This document shows, piece after piece, positions 41,790 to 50,686 of a DNA stretch of 64,000 bases. Within the stretch, counting starts at the first letter, position 1. Every line of letters starts with the position of its first letter. The notes under the pieces were generated by a model. The model was given only the letters and a program-made list of their open reading frames with translations, was not told the DNA's origin and searched no databases. The stretch comes from RPQJ01 sp963762315 (GTDB taxonomy: Bacteria > Pseudomonadota > Gammaproteobacteria > Steroidobacterales > Steroidobacteraceae). A program made the position numbers and the translations under genes. The DNA is taken from NCBI GenBank assembly GCA_963762315.1, contig CAVXKO010000007.1, forward strand, positions 814,253 to 878,252, given 5' to 3'.

Positions 41790-42532
41790 CATCCCGCCCG
41801 GAACCAGCCGGTGATGCTGTAGCGCTCGCCTGCGGCGAGCGGGTTCACGTAGCTCACCGAGTGCGCATTCGGCACCCGCACGATGTTCAGCGCGTTGAAC
41901 GCAGGGGTGTAGCCTTCGGCGACGTGGCCGTCCGCGTCGATGAACTGCAGGATGCCGCCCCAGTCGACGCTCCAGGGTCGCGTAAAATTGAAGACGTATG
42001 CCGCTCGGCGATGCTTGCCCTCGACGAGGTCGTCGTGGCAGGTGAGGAAATCGCCGGTGCGGTAGCAGGTGGCCTGCGCATCGGCGAGGACGATGTCTCC
42101 GGCACCGACGACCGCGCGCGCGAACTCGAGGCACTCGGTCGAGTTGATGAACTCGAACACGCGCATCAGGTAGGAATCGCGATGCCGCCCCGCCGCGTGC
42201 AGGTCTGCGATCGGGAAGTTCTCGAAGAAATAGGCAAAGCGCGTGCGGCCGTTCGCGAGCACGGCAGCCGCGACCTCCGTGCGCTTGTCCTCCGCAATGG
42301 ACTGCCAGGTGCCTGGACCCAGGTCGTAGTGCTTGTCGCCGCGGTTGAAGACCCGGCTCCACGGCGTCTCCTCGCGCAACGCGCGCTCAATGCGTGTCGC
42401 CACGTCGTCGGGAAACACCTGTGGAATGTGCACGCGGCCATGCTTCGCAAAGACCGCGGCACAGGCCTGCGGGTTGATGCCGGGTCGCAGGTGAACTTCC
42501 GGTCCGGTCACCGTCGAATGTGATTCGGCCAT
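41789..42532 (-). CDS. 2-oxoglutarate/Fe(II)-dependent oxygenase family protein
   Basis: About 247 residues. The double-stranded beta-helix core shows the Fe(II) ligands of the prolyl-hydroxylase-like class: H-x-D in FLTCHDDLVEGKHRRAAYVF, and the distal histidine in VRVPNAHSVSYV, with WGGILQFID between. Such enzymes hydroxylate proteins, amino acids or small molecules; the substrate is unknown. I chose ATG 42532, with GAGGGA just upstream; another ATG at 42571 would add 13 residues. It converges with patD. About 300 bases of largely featureless sequence separate it from the ASCH gene. Confidence 0.82.
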   Translation of the reverse strand: MAESHSTVTGPEVHLRPGINPQACAAVFAKHGRVHIPQVFPDDVATRIERALREETPWSRVFNRGDKHYDLGPGTWQSIAEDKRTEVAAAVLANGRTRFAYFFENFPIADLHAAGRHRDSYLMRVFEFINSTECLEFARAVVGAGDIVLADAQATCYRTGDFLTCHDDLVEGKHRRAAYVFNFTRPWSVDWGGILQFIDADGHVAEGYTPAFNALNIVRVPNAHSVSYVNPLAAGERYSITGWFRAG

Positions 42533-42831
42533 GGGTCCCTCGAGCGACTTGCTCGTTGTGCAGTTTTCCATTCCGAGCTGTCACTTGCGTGCGGCATCTC
42601 GACGTAACCTCACGATGTGCAATCGAAAATTCATCTCTTGTTCACATGACCAGCGCTGGATCCCCGGCACCATCCAGACCGTCAAGACGGTCCCCGCAGT
42701 ACTCTTGACGTTGACCTGAGGCGGCGAGGCAGCATCAGCCGAAAATCGGCAGCAAGGACGGATGCGTTAAGCCCTCAAAGCCGACGACCCCGCCGGGGCA
42801 GGATTCCCCCTCCTGCTTCGGCGTTTTCGTT

Positions 42832-43296
42832 TCAGGGGCCCGCAAGTTCCACGAGTTCGAAGCGCTGGCACAGGACGGGAAGGTCGCCGTCCGGAGCGAG
42901 GCCGTACGGCACGAGCTTGTCCTTCCAGTACGCGCGATGCAGTTTCTTCCAGGCGTCGAGCCTGCGCAAGGCTGCGCCCTCGCAGAGCAGGTCTTCTTCC
43001 GTGATCGCATCGAGCGGCTTCACGACCGTGGCGGTGAGTCGCACGACGCAATCGGCGCGGCCGTCGGGATCGGTCAGCACGTAGTACTCACCGGGCAACG
43101 GTAACGACTCGCCGGGCGCGCTGAAGAATGCCATGGGCGTGAAGGTGCCGGTCTTTTCGCCCCGGCGGATCACGCTGAGAATCAGGCGGCACAAACGCGG
43201 ATCGTCGCCCAGGCGCCGCACGCGAAACGGCGTGTCCTCCGGCAGGCCCTCCCGGATCCGATACAGGTCCCACAGCGCCGGACGTTCCACGTTCAC
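42832..43296 (-). CDS. ASCH-domain protein
   Basis: A 154-residue protein of the ASCH (PUA-like barrel) superfamily, the YqfB/DUF437-like group. The core includes KTGTFTPMAFFSAPGES with the G-x-K-x-x-T-type motif near EKTGTF, and later VVRLTATVVKPLDAITEEDL. ASCH domains bind RNA or nucleosides, and some members are amidohydrolases for acetylated cytidine; the role here is unknown. It starts at GTG 43296 with GAGGCGA upstream. It is 25 bases downstream of the ketosamine kinase gene, so the two are probably co-transcribed. Confidence 0.82.
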   Translation of the reverse strand: MNVERPALWDLYRIREGLPEDTPFRVRRLGDDPRLCRLILSVIRRGEKTGTFTPMAFFSAPGESLPLPGEYYVLTDPDGRADCVVRLTATVVKPLDAITEEDLLCEGAALRRLDAWKKLHRAYWKDKLVPYGLAPDGDLPVLCQRFELVELAGP

Positions 43297-43321
43297 TCGC
43301 CTCCCCGAGCCTGCCGCCGCA

Positions 43322-44191
43322 CTACAGTTCAGCCAGCAGCCTGTCGATCATGCCGGCCGCCTGGGCCCCGTAGCTTCCGCCGAACAGGTTGTAATGATTG
43401 AGGACGTGGTAGAGGTTGTACAAGGTGCGCCGGGTGTCGGCGCCCGCGTCGAGCGGCTGCGCTTCCGCATACGCGGCATAGAACGCCGGGCCGAACCCGC
43501 CGAACAGTCGCGTCATCGCCAAGTCCGTCTCGCGATCACCGTAATAGACCGCGGGGTCGAAAATCACCGGCGCACCGGACCGCCGCTCCAACGCCCAGTT
43601 GCCGCCCCACAGGTCGCCGTGCAGCAGCGACGGCCGCGGGCGATATCCGGCGAAGAACGCGGGGCAGGATTCGACGATGCGCCTGCCGCGCTCGATGACG
43701 CGTGAATCGAGGCCGTTCCGCTCGGCGAGATCCAGCTGGAAGCCGAGCCGGTGCGTGCCGAAAAACTGCGGCCAGTCGGTAGAAGGGTCGTTCCGCTGCG
43801 CCGTGCGTCCGATCGTGTTGTCGCGGTGCCAGCCGAACTGCGCGCCGACGACTTCGTGCACCGCCGCGAGCTGTCGCCCGAGCAGCGCTTCGCCTTGGAC
43901 AGTCGGTGAACCGAAGTCGATCCACTCGAGCACGAGTGCGGCCTCCGGGCCGGCGACTTCCAGCGCCAGGACCTGGGGAACGCGCAGCGCCCGCGCCTCG
44001 GACAATTCACGCAATCCAGCCGCTTCCGCTTCGAATACGCCGGCTTCCGCGGCCGGAGCGATCTTGACGAACACGGGGCCCGCATCCGTCTCCCAACGCA
44101 CGCAACGATGGATGCTGCCGCCCGACACCTCGTTCGCCGGCGCACGCGCGAACCTCCGTCCGAGCGCGCGTCCGAGCTGGTCGGAAAGCAT
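43322..44191 (-). CDS. fructosamine/ketosamine-3-kinase
   Basis: A 289-residue kinase of the aminoglycoside-phosphotransferase-like fold. The catalytic loop is LLHGDLWGGNWAL and the metal-binding segment IFDPAVYYGDRETDLAMT, both diagnostic for fructosamine-3-kinases. The G-x-x-x-FVKIAP segment at the N-terminus holds the ATP lysine. The family phosphorylates sugar amines on glycated proteins or free amino acids so that they decompose, a protein-repair activity. It is eight bases from the exonuclease gene upstream and 25 from the ASCH gene downstream. Confidence 0.92.
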   Translation of the reverse strand: MLSDQLGRALGRRFARAPANEVSGGSIHRCVRWETDAGPVFVKIAPAAEAGVFEAEAAGLRELSEARALRVPQVLALEVAGPEAALVLEWIDFGSPTVQGEALLGRQLAAVHEVVGAQFGWHRDNTIGRTAQRNDPSTDWPQFFGTHRLGFQLDLAERNGLDSRVIERGRRIVESCPAFFAGYRPRPSLLHGDLWGGNWALERRSGAPVIFDPAVYYGDRETDLAMTRLFGGFGPAFYAAYAEAQPLDAGADTRRTLYNLYHVLNHYNLFGGSYGAQAAGMIDRLLAEL

Positions 44192-44199
44192 CGTGGCCG

Positions 44200-45081
44200 T
44201 CAGAGTCGGCGGGCCTGATCGCGCAGCATGCGGCCGAAACCCTGCGCGTCGTAGAACGCGTCGAGGGTCGACAGGTCCGGACGGCCGCGCTCTAGATCAT
44301 CGAGGGCGGCTTCGAGCGGCATGTCGCACGCGATCTGCGTCAGCCGCTGCGAGAGGAATGCCGCCTCGCGATGCTCGCGCAGGCTTTCGGCCACGAACGC
44401 CGCGCCTCGGAACTTCAGCTTCGGCACCGCGTCGAGATTGTCGAACACGCCGGGCAGCGTGTCGAAATGCTTCAGCAGCTTCTGCGCCGTCTTGCGGCCC
44501 ACGCCCGGCACGCCGGGAATGTTGTCCACCGCGTCCCCCATCAGCGCCAGGAAATCCGCCATGCGCTCGGGGATGACGCCAAAGCGCTCTTCGATGTCGT
44601 GGTAGCCGTACCGCACGTCGGCGATCGCATCGAAGTACGTGTCGGCGCGCGAGACGAGCTGCGTGAGGTCCTTGTCACGACTGACGATCGTGACGGGCAT
44701 GCCGGCCGCCTGCGCTCGCGTGGCAAGCGTGCCGATGATGTCGTCGGCCTCGTAGCGCGAACTGCCGTACTGGGCGATGCCGAGCGCGTCGACCACCTCG
44801 CGGCACAGTGCGAATTGCCGCTTCAACTCCATGGGCGCCGGCTCGCGGTTGGCCTTGTAGGCGGGGTAGATCTCGTTTCGGTACGACTGCTCGAGGCTCT
44901 CGTCGAACGCGACGGCGATGTGCTTCGGCGACTCGCGCTGCAGCAGGTCGCCGAGGAAGCGGGCAAAGCCGTGGACCGCGTTGACCGGGTTGCCGTCCGG
45001 GTCGACCACGTCGATCGGCACCGAGTAGTACGCGCGGAAGATGAAGACGCTGGCATCGACAAGGTAGAGCACGGGCGGCAT
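44200..45081 (-). CDS. 5'-3' exonuclease (Pol I N-domain/ExoIX-like)
   Basis: A 293-residue stand-alone flap nuclease. Metal-site acidic clusters are visible in YLVDASVFIFRAYY, VAFDESLEQSYRNEIYP, YEADDIIGTLATRA, VSRDKDLTQLV and GDAVDNIPGVPGVGRKTAQKLL; the last is the helix-hairpin-helix that grips DNA. Unlike E. coli ExoIX (Xni), which lacks part of the acidic set, these look complete, so it may be an active 5' nuclease for Okazaki-fragment or repair work. I chose ATG 45081. It is divergent from a GNAT gene and first in a run with the ketosamine kinase and ASCH genes. Confidence 0.88.
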   Translation of the reverse strand: MPPVLYLVDASVFIFRAYYSVPIDVVDPDGNPVNAVHGFARFLGDLLQRESPKHIAVAFDESLEQSYRNEIYPAYKANREPAPMELKRQFALCREVVDALGIAQYGSSRYEADDIIGTLATRAQAAGMPVTIVSRDKDLTQLVSRADTYFDAIADVRYGYHDIEERFGVIPERMADFLALMGDAVDNIPGVPGVGRKTAQKLLKHFDTLPGVFDNLDAVPKLKFRGAAFVAESLREHREAAFLSQRLTQIACDMPLEAALDDLERGRPDLSTLDAFYDAQGFGRMLRDQARRL

Positions 45082-45129
45082 TCTGCGCGAGCCCGGGTCC
45101 TGCCGCCACCGCCACGGAGCGCGTCGCCG

Positions 45130-45624
45130 ATGCCCATCGAGATCGTGCCGATCCAGCGACGCCACATTGCGGGCTTTCGCTCCGTGCTCGACGGCGTCGC
45201 GCGCGAACGACGCTACCTGGCGTTCCTAGAGGCGCCATCCGCCGATCGCGTGCGCCGTTTCGTGCTCGGCAATCTCAAGAGCGGCACCGCGCAGTTCGTC
45301 GCGCTCGATGGCGAGCAGGTGGTCGGCTGGTGCGACGTCACGCCGAAGAACCATGAGACCTTGCGCCACAGCGGCACGCTCGGCATGGGCGTCGCGGCGA
45401 CCTACCGCGGCCAGGGCATCGGCACTCGGCTGATGGCGGCGACGCTCGACGCCGCCAAGGCGAACGGCCTGAGCCGCGTCGAACTGATCGTGCGGTCCGA
45501 CAACACGACGGCCATCGCGCTCTACCGGCGCTTCGGCTTCGAAACGGAGGGAACCTTGCGCCGCTACATGCAGGTCGACGGCGTGTGGTTTGACGCTCTT
45601 CTGATGGCGAGAACAGGAAAATAG
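45130..45624 (+). CDS. GNAT-family N-acetyltransferase
   Basis: A 164-residue acetyltransferase using acetyl-CoA. The pyrophosphate-binding motif A is MGVAATYRGQGIGTRLM (about residues 95-111), with motif B in RSDNTTAIALYRRFGFETEG. The closing YMQVDGVWFDALLM segment resembles RimI/YhhY-like members that acetylate amino acids or proteins. Substrate unknown. The stop codon TAG is the first part of the long hairpin repeat that follows. Confidence 0.85.
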   Translation: MPIEIVPIQRRHIAGFRSVLDGVARERRYLAFLEAPSADRVRRFVLGNLKSGTAQFVALDGEQVVGWCDVTPKNHETLRHSGTLGMGVAATYRGQGIGTRLMAATLDAAKANGLSRVELIVRSDNTTAIALYRRFGFETEGTLRRYMQVDGVWFDALLMARTGK

Positions 45625-45676
45625 GGGACATTCTCGGTTTTCGCCAATCACGAAAACCGGGAATGTCCCCTATTTT
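45618..45676. repeat. GGGGACATTC long hairpin repeat, copy B
   Basis: A 26-base inverted repeat (45618-45643 and 45651-45676) with one mismatch and a seven-base loop. It supplies the TAG of the GNAT gene on one strand and the last codons and TGA of the HNH gene on the other. It should act as a bidirectional terminator. Copy A is at 16265-16310. Confidence 0.85.
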
Positions 45677-46268
45677 CGGCTTTGAGGCGCTGGTGCAGCG
45701 GGCTCGAGCGCGGGAAGTGCGCGAGCAGGTACTCCATCTGGTCCGCCAGCACGCGCCGGCCCTTCAGGTAGATGTATTCGGCGTAACTCGGCGTGAAGGG
45801 AATCGCGATCAGCTGCAGCTTGGCCTGCTCCGGCGTCCGCCACGCCTTGAGGTTGTTGCAGCGACGGCAGGCCGTGACGACGTTCTTCCAGGTGTCGGAG
45901 CCCCCACGCGAGAGCGGCGTCACGTGATCCCGCGACAGCTGGCTCGACGGGAACCGCTGCCCGCAGTACATGCACATGTGCGCATCCCGGCGGAACAGCG
46001 TCTCGTTGTTGAGGGGCGGCACGTAGCCGGTGTGGACGTTGCCGGGATTGTGGCTGTGCCCGACGGTCGCGATCATCGAACTGACCTGGACGATCGTCCT
46101 GGACCCGGTCCGGGCGTTCACCCCGCCGCGCAGGCTGAAGAGGTTCTGGCCGAAGGCGTAGGCCACCTGGCCCATGAAATGCAGCCGGACCGCATCCCGG
46201 TAGTCGATCCACTCCAGTGGCATCCCCGAGACGTCCGTGCGCAGAACCTCCTGAGAGAGGGCGTACAT
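45648..46268 (-). CDS. HNH endonuclease family protein
   Basis: About 206 residues. A C-terminal HNH domain (about residues 99-152) has the zinc ribbon CMYCGQRF ... CRRCNN and the catalytic block LSRDHVTPLSRGGSDTWKNVV. The N-terminal part (VSGMPLEWIDYRDAVRLHFMGQVAY, in pieces) is characteristic of a widespread single-copy proteobacterial HNH family of unknown role, not tied to restriction systems. I chose ATG 46268 because the only start further upstream is a TTG (46304) without a ribosome-binding site. The last six residues (GHSRFS) come from hairpin repeat copy B. It is divergent from pntA. Confidence 0.85.
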   Translation of the reverse strand: MYALSQEVLRTDVSGMPLEWIDYRDAVRLHFMGQVAYAFGQNLFSLRGGVNARTGSRTIVQVSSMIATVGHSHNPGNVHTGYVPPLNNETLFRRDAHMCMYCGQRFPSSQLSRDHVTPLSRGGSDTWKNVVTACRRCNNLKAWRTPEQAKLQLIAIPFTPSYAEYIYLKGRRVLADQMEYLLAHFPRSSPLHQRLKAENRGHSRFS

Positions 46269-46394
46269 GTGCTGAAGATACGGCACTGCTGTGCAATAAT
46301 TCAACGTTTGATGCTGCTGGACCAGAACTAGAAACTCCAGCCGCCACAGTCATTTACGCTGCCCGGGCGAAGCCCTGCACAGGACGAGGTCATC

Positions 46395-47990
46395 ATGTCA
46401 CTGACGATCGGAGTGCCACGCGAGATTTTTGCCGGCGAGAAACGCGTCGCCGCAGTGCCCGAGGTGGTCGAGAAACTGATCAAGCTGGGCTTTTCCGTCA
46501 CCGTGGAGACCGGAGCCGGGGCCGCCGCGAACTTCGCCGACGACACCTACCAGGCCGCCGGCGCCCGGATTGCCGGCAGCGCTGCCGAACTGATGGGCAG
46601 CGCCGACATCCTCTTCAAGGTGCGCGCGCCGACCGTCGACGAAATCGCGCTGATGAAGCCGGGCACCACGCTCATCGGCTTCATCTGGCCGGCGCAGAAC
46701 CCGCAGCTCATGCAGCAGCTGGCGGATCGCAAGCTGACCGTGCTGGCCATCGACTCCCTGCCGCGCCAGCTCTCCCGCGCCCAGAAAATGGACGCGCTCA
46801 CGTCCATGGCCAGCATCAGCGGCTACCGCGCCGTGATCGAGGCCGCCAACGCCTTCGGCCGGTTTTTCAACGGTCAGGTCACCGCCGCCGGCAAGATTCC
46901 GCCGGCCAAGGTTTTCGTGGCCGGTGCCGGTGTCGCCGGCCTGGCCGCCATCGGCACGGCCGCCAACCTGGGCGCCATCGTGCGCGCGAACGACACGCGC
47001 GCCGAGGTCGCCGACCAGGTCGTGTCGCTCGGCGGCGAGTTCGTCAAGGTCGACTTCGAGGAAGAAGGCTCGGGTGGCGGCGGCTATGCCAAGGTGATGA
47101 GCGAGGGCTTCCAGCAGGCGCAGCGCGAGATGTACGCCCAGCAGGCCAAGGACGCGGACATCATCATCACCACCGCCCTGATTCCGGGCAAGCCTGCACC
47201 GAGGCTGATCACCGCCGAGATGGTGAAGAGCATGAAGCCGGGCAGCGTCATCGTCGACATGGCGGGTGAACAGGGCGGCAACTGCGAACTCACCGTTCCC
47301 GGCGAGGCCGTGGTCCGCCACGGCGTCACCATCATCGGCTACACCGACCTGGTCAGCCGCCTGGCCAAGCAGTCGTCGACCCTTTATTCGACGAACCTGT
47401 TGCGCGTGACCGAGGAGCTCTGCAAGACCAAGGACGGCGTCATCAACGTCAACATGGAAGACGACGCCATCCGCGGCCTGACGGTCATCAAGGAGGGCAG
47501 CATCACCTGGCCGCCGCCGGCGCCGAAGTTGCCGGTCGCACCGACGCAGGCGAAGCCTGCCGCCGCATCGGCCACGCCCGCCAAGAAATCCGGCCACGGC
47601 CACGGTGCCGGCGAGCCCGCGTCGGTAAAGAGCCTGGCCGTGATCTTCGGCGTGGGTGCGTTGCTGTTCTGGCTGGTCGGCGCCTACGCGCCGGCCTCGT
47701 TCCTCGCGCACTTCACCGTCTTCGTGCTGGCCTGCTTCATCGGCTACATGGTGATCTGGAACGTCACGCCGGCGTTGCACACGCCGCTGATGAGCGTGAC
47801 CAACGCCATCTCCAGCATCATCGCGGTCGGCGCGCTGATCCAGGTGGCGCCTCCGCTGCTGGCAGGGACGGAGGGGCGGCCCGATGCGCTGATCCTCGGC
47901 CTGGCAGTCGCCGCGCTCACGCTGACCGCGGTCAACATGTTCGGCGGCTTCGCCGTCACCCGTCGCATGCTCGCGATGTTCCGGAAGTAA
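46395..47990 (+). CDS. pntA: NAD(P) transhydrogenase subunit alpha
   Basis: A 531-residue fused alpha subunit of the proton-translocating transhydrogenase (NADH + NADP+ to NAD+ + NADPH, driven by proton entry). Domain I starts with MSLTIGVPREIFAGEKRVA and has the NAD-binding glycine loop FVAGAGVAGLAAIGTAANLG. An Ala/Pro/His-rich linker (about residues 375-405) leads to four membrane helices (about 408-525). Many alphaproteobacteria split this into PntAA and PntAB; the fused form fits gamma/betaproteobacteria. A ribosome-binding site (AGGACGAGG) precedes ATG 46395. pntB follows after 11 bases. Confidence 0.95.
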   Translation: MSLTIGVPREIFAGEKRVAAVPEVVEKLIKLGFSVTVETGAGAAANFADDTYQAAGARIAGSAAELMGSADILFKVRAPTVDEIALMKPGTTLIGFIWPAQNPQLMQQLADRKLTVLAIDSLPRQLSRAQKMDALTSMASISGYRAVIEAANAFGRFFNGQVTAAGKIPPAKVFVAGAGVAGLAAIGTAANLGAIVRANDTRAEVADQVVSLGGEFVKVDFEEEGSGGGGYAKVMSEGFQQAQREMYAQQAKDADIIITTALIPGKPAPRLITAEMVKSMKPGSVIVDMAGEQGGNCELTVPGEAVVRHGVTIIGYTDLVSRLAKQSSTLYSTNLLRVTEELCKTKDGVINVNMEDDAIRGLTVIKEGSITWPPPAPKLPVAPTQAKPAAASATPAKKSGHGHGAGEPASVKSLAVIFGVGALLFWLVGAYAPASFLAHFTVFVLACFIGYMVIWNVTPALHTPLMSVTNAISSIIAVGALIQVAPPLLAGTEGRPDALILGLAVAALTLTAVNMFGGFAVTRRMLAMFRK

Positions 47991-48001
47991 GGGGCGCAGG
48001 C

Positions 48002-49411
48002 ATGTCCGCAAATATCGCAACGATGGCCTACATCGCCGCCATCATCCTGTTCATCCTGAGCCTGGGCGGCCTCTCGAACCCCGAGACTTCGAGGCGCGGC
48101 AACGTCTTCGGCATCATCGGCATGGCCATCGCCGTGCTCGCGACGGTGTTCGGGCCGCGGGTCACCGCAGCCGGCCTTCCCTGGATCGTCGGTTCGCTCG
48201 CCGTGGGCGGCGCCGTCGGCCTGTACGCGGCCCGCAAGGTGCAGATGACGCAGATGCCGGAGCTGGTCGCAATCATGCACAGCCTCGTCGGTCTCGCAGC
48301 GTGCCTCGTCGGCTACGCGAGCTACGTCGATACCTCGATCGAGTTCGTCGGCGCGGAGAAGGCCATCCACGAAGTCGAGATCTACCTCGGCATCCTGATC
48401 GGCGCGATCACGTTCTCGGGCTCGGTCATCGCCTTCGGCAAGTTGTCCGGCAAGATCGGCGGCAAGCCGATGCTGCTGCCCGCGCGGCACTGGCTCAATC
48501 TCGCGGGGCTGCTCGGGGTGATCTGGTTCGGCTGGCAATTCCTGCACGCGCACGACATCCAGTCCGGCATGGCGCCGCTCGCGATCATGACGGGGATCGC
48601 GCTGCTCTTCGGCGTGCACATGGTGATGGCGATCGGCGGCGCCGACATGCCGGTCGTGGTCTCCATGCTCAACAGCTACTCCGGCTGGGCGGCGGCGGCG
48701 ACCGGCTTCATGCTCTCCAACGACCTGCTGATCGTCACCGGCGCGCTGGTCGGTTCGTCCGGCGCGATCCTCTCGTACATCATGTGCCGCGCGATGAATC
48801 GCAATTTCATCAGCGTCATCGCCGGCGGCTTCGGCACGGGCGGCGGCACGACCCCGGCCGCGGCAGGCGCGCAACCGGCCGGCGAAGTCACGCCGATCAG
48901 CTCGGTCGAGACCGCCGAGCTGCTGCGCTCGGCAAAGAGCGTGATCATCGTGCCGGGCTACGGCATGGCCGTCGCGCAGGCCCAGCACACCGTGTACGAG
49001 ATCACCAAGCTGCTGCGCGAGAAGGGCGTGAACGTGCGCTTCGGCATCCACCCGGTCGCGGGCCGCATGCCGGGCCACATGAACGTGCTGCTCGCCGAGG
49101 CCAAGGTGCCGTACGACATCGTGATGGAGATGGACGAACTCAACGACGACTTCCCGGACACCGACGTCTCGATGGTGATCGGCGCCAACGACATCGTGAA
49201 CCCGGCGGCCGAAGACGATCCGACGAGCCCGATTGCGGGCATGCCGGTGCTGCAGGTATGGAAGGCGAAGACCTCGATCGTGATGAAGCGTTCGATGGCG
49301 TCGGGCTACGCCGGCGTCGACAATCCGCTGTTCTACAAGGAGAACAACCGGATGCTGTTCGGCGACGCGAAGAAGATGCTCGACGAGGTGCTCGTCGCGT
49401 TGAAGGGCTGA
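48002..49411 (+). CDS. pntB: NAD(P) transhydrogenase subunit beta
   Basis: A 469-residue beta subunit. The first ~265 residues form about nine membrane helices with the proton path. The C-terminal domain III (about 290-465) binds NADP(H) through IVPGYGMAVAQAQH and VMVIGANDIVNPAAEDDP-type motifs (the latter begins SMVIGANDIVN here). Together with PntA it supplies NADPH for biosynthesis and for thiol systems such as the glutathione pathway started by gshA. A GACGTTTC hairpin follows the stop codon. Confidence 0.95.
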   Translation: MSANIATMAYIAAIILFILSLGGLSNPETSRRGNVFGIIGMAIAVLATVFGPRVTAAGLPWIVGSLAVGGAVGLYAARKVQMTQMPELVAIMHSLVGLAACLVGYASYVDTSIEFVGAEKAIHEVEIYLGILIGAITFSGSVIAFGKLSGKIGGKPMLLPARHWLNLAGLLGVIWFGWQFLHAHDIQSGMAPLAIMTGIALLFGVHMVMAIGGADMPVVVSMLNSYSGWAAAATGFMLSNDLLIVTGALVGSSGAILSYIMCRAMNRNFISVIAGGFGTGGGTTPAAAGAQPAGEVTPISSVETAELLRSAKSVIIVPGYGMAVAQAQHTVYEITKLLREKGVNVRFGIHPVAGRMPGHMNVLLAEAKVPYDIVMEMDELNDDFPDTDVSMVIGANDIVNPAAEDDPTSPIAGMPVLQVWKAKTSIVMKRSMASGYAGVDNPLFYKENNRMLFGDAKKMLDEVLVALKG

Positions 49412-49866
49412 TCGGCGCGGGCGCTCTACTGACGTTTCATCGGAAACGTCAAAACTGGCTGATCAGTCTTGGAGTAGACGGCTGGCTGCTTTCGGTCTAT
49501 TCCGTTGAAAGACTCGCTTTCGGCGCAGCGACGAAAAATCGCCAGCGATATGACGCGATTTGAGTGCGAAGCGCTGAGGGGCCGCCGCCAGAAGGCGCCC
49601 ACCTCACCTGAGCCTTCTCTGTTTGGGCCGACGGAATCTTGCTGGCTCTTTTCGCTCTCAACGCCCTGCAGACGAAAAGATACTCGTCCCGAGAAACCGG
49701 GTTTCAGTGGAAGATCAGCGGCGAGTGATGGGAATCGACCCAAGTGACCGGAGTTCCGCGACCTCAAGTATCAATACCTTGCGAGCACGGACTCGTCTGC
49801 GTGTGATCCGAGTAGTGATTCGCCACTGAATGTCCCGAGCGCCCCCGAGGAATCGACGGCACGTTC
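49412..49866. other. 455-base non-coding stretch after pntB
   Basis: It begins with a hairpin, GACGTTTC-atcg-GAAACGTC (49431-49450), third member of the GACGTTYC family and probably the pntAB terminator. The rest (for example CTTTCGGTCTATTCCGTTG near 49492 and GACTCGCTTTCGGCG near 49509) has a patchy lower-GC composition and looks like the remains of intergenic repeats. I see no convincing gene. Confidence 0.5.
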
Positions 49867-50574
49867 TCAGCCGGCATCCGCGACGTCACGCAGTCGCGCA
49901 GGGTCGTTCACGGTCAGCGACCTGTAGTCGAGGGTCACGAGTCGACGGCTCGAGAACTCTCTCACCACGCGGCTGAACGTATTCCTGGAGAGGTTGCAGA
50001 GCATCGCGAGCTCGGTCTGCGAAGCCGGGATTTCGGAGGGTAGGTCCGCATCCGCACCCGACGCCCAACGCCGGCCGGCCAGGCGCAGCAGGACGGCCGC
50101 GCAGCGCGCCGAGGCATCGCGGATCAGCAGGTCGGCGGCGAACTGCATGGCGAGGTCGATGGTGTAGATCGGTTCGCGCCCGAGCTCGGCGAACCACTCC
50201 GGGCGACGTCGAAGCAGTGCCCGCAGCTCGTCGCCCGGAACGCGCAGGAGGTTCACGTCGGTTCTCGCGACGGTGGTGACGACACGACTCCGCTCGAGAA
50301 GCACTGGCACGGTGCCGAACCAATCTCCGGGCCGCAGCATGTGCAGCAGCACCGCGTCCGGATGGGTGAACTTGCTCTGCACGGTGACCACACCGGAGCT
50401 GATACCGAAGACGTCCTGCCCGACGTCGTCCGCCTGATAGATCACGCTGCCGGCTGCGTAGAACTTCGGGCGCCCCAGCGCGAGGAACTCGCGCCTGAAG
50501 CGCGGCGGGCAGTCCGCGAACCACCCACGGATCGGGAGGCAGGATTCGACGGTCGCACCGCTGGACTTGGTCAT
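49867..50574 (-). CDS. Crp/Fnr-family transcriptional regulator 2
   Basis: A 235-residue regulator with an N-terminal effector barrel (about residues 25-135; FYAAGSVIYQADDVGQDVFGI in pieces, then GDWFGTVPVLLERSRVVTTVA) and a C-terminal helix-turn-helix (about 175-220; SQTELAMLCNLSRNTFSRVV). The Fnr cysteine set is absent. The gene is divergent from the alkyl-sulfatase-like gene, the starts being 112 bases apart, so it probably controls that gene and itself. No clear Crp/Fnr palindrome is visible to me in the gap. Confidence 0.85.
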   Translation of the reverse strand: MTKSSGATVESCLPIRGWFADCPPRFRREFLALGRPKFYAAGSVIYQADDVGQDVFGISSGVVTVQSKFTHPDAVLLHMLRPGDWFGTVPVLLERSRVVTTVARTDVNLLRVPGDELRALLRRRPEWFAELGREPIYTIDLAMQFAADLLIRDASARCAAVLLRLAGRRWASGADADLPSEIPASQTELAMLCNLSRNTFSRVVREFSSRRLVTLDYRSLTVNDPARLRDVADAG

Positions 50575-50686
50575 ATCGATAGCGACTGTACCATTTTGTG
50601 CAAAGTGCGTCCCGGGGCCGTGGTATCTGGTTGCCGTGAGAGCGCGCAGTGACGCGTCGCGTGTGCCGAACCCCGAGGGACCAGCC

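Noticed and set aside
42572..42831. Possible RNA gene between the oxygenase and ASCH genes
   Set aside because: Only a weak inverted repeat (GCCGAAAATCGGC, near 42738) is present; there is no tRNA, riboswitch or known small-RNA pattern I can support.
45648..46268. Restriction-modification or anti-phage system around the HNH gene
   Set aside because: The neighbours are housekeeping (GNAT, pntAB), and the HNH protein belongs to a widespread single-gene family with no methylase or helicase nearby.
46268..46304. Longer HNH protein starting at TTG 46304
   Set aside because: Weak start codon without a ribosome-binding site; the ATG at 46268 matches where the conserved part begins.
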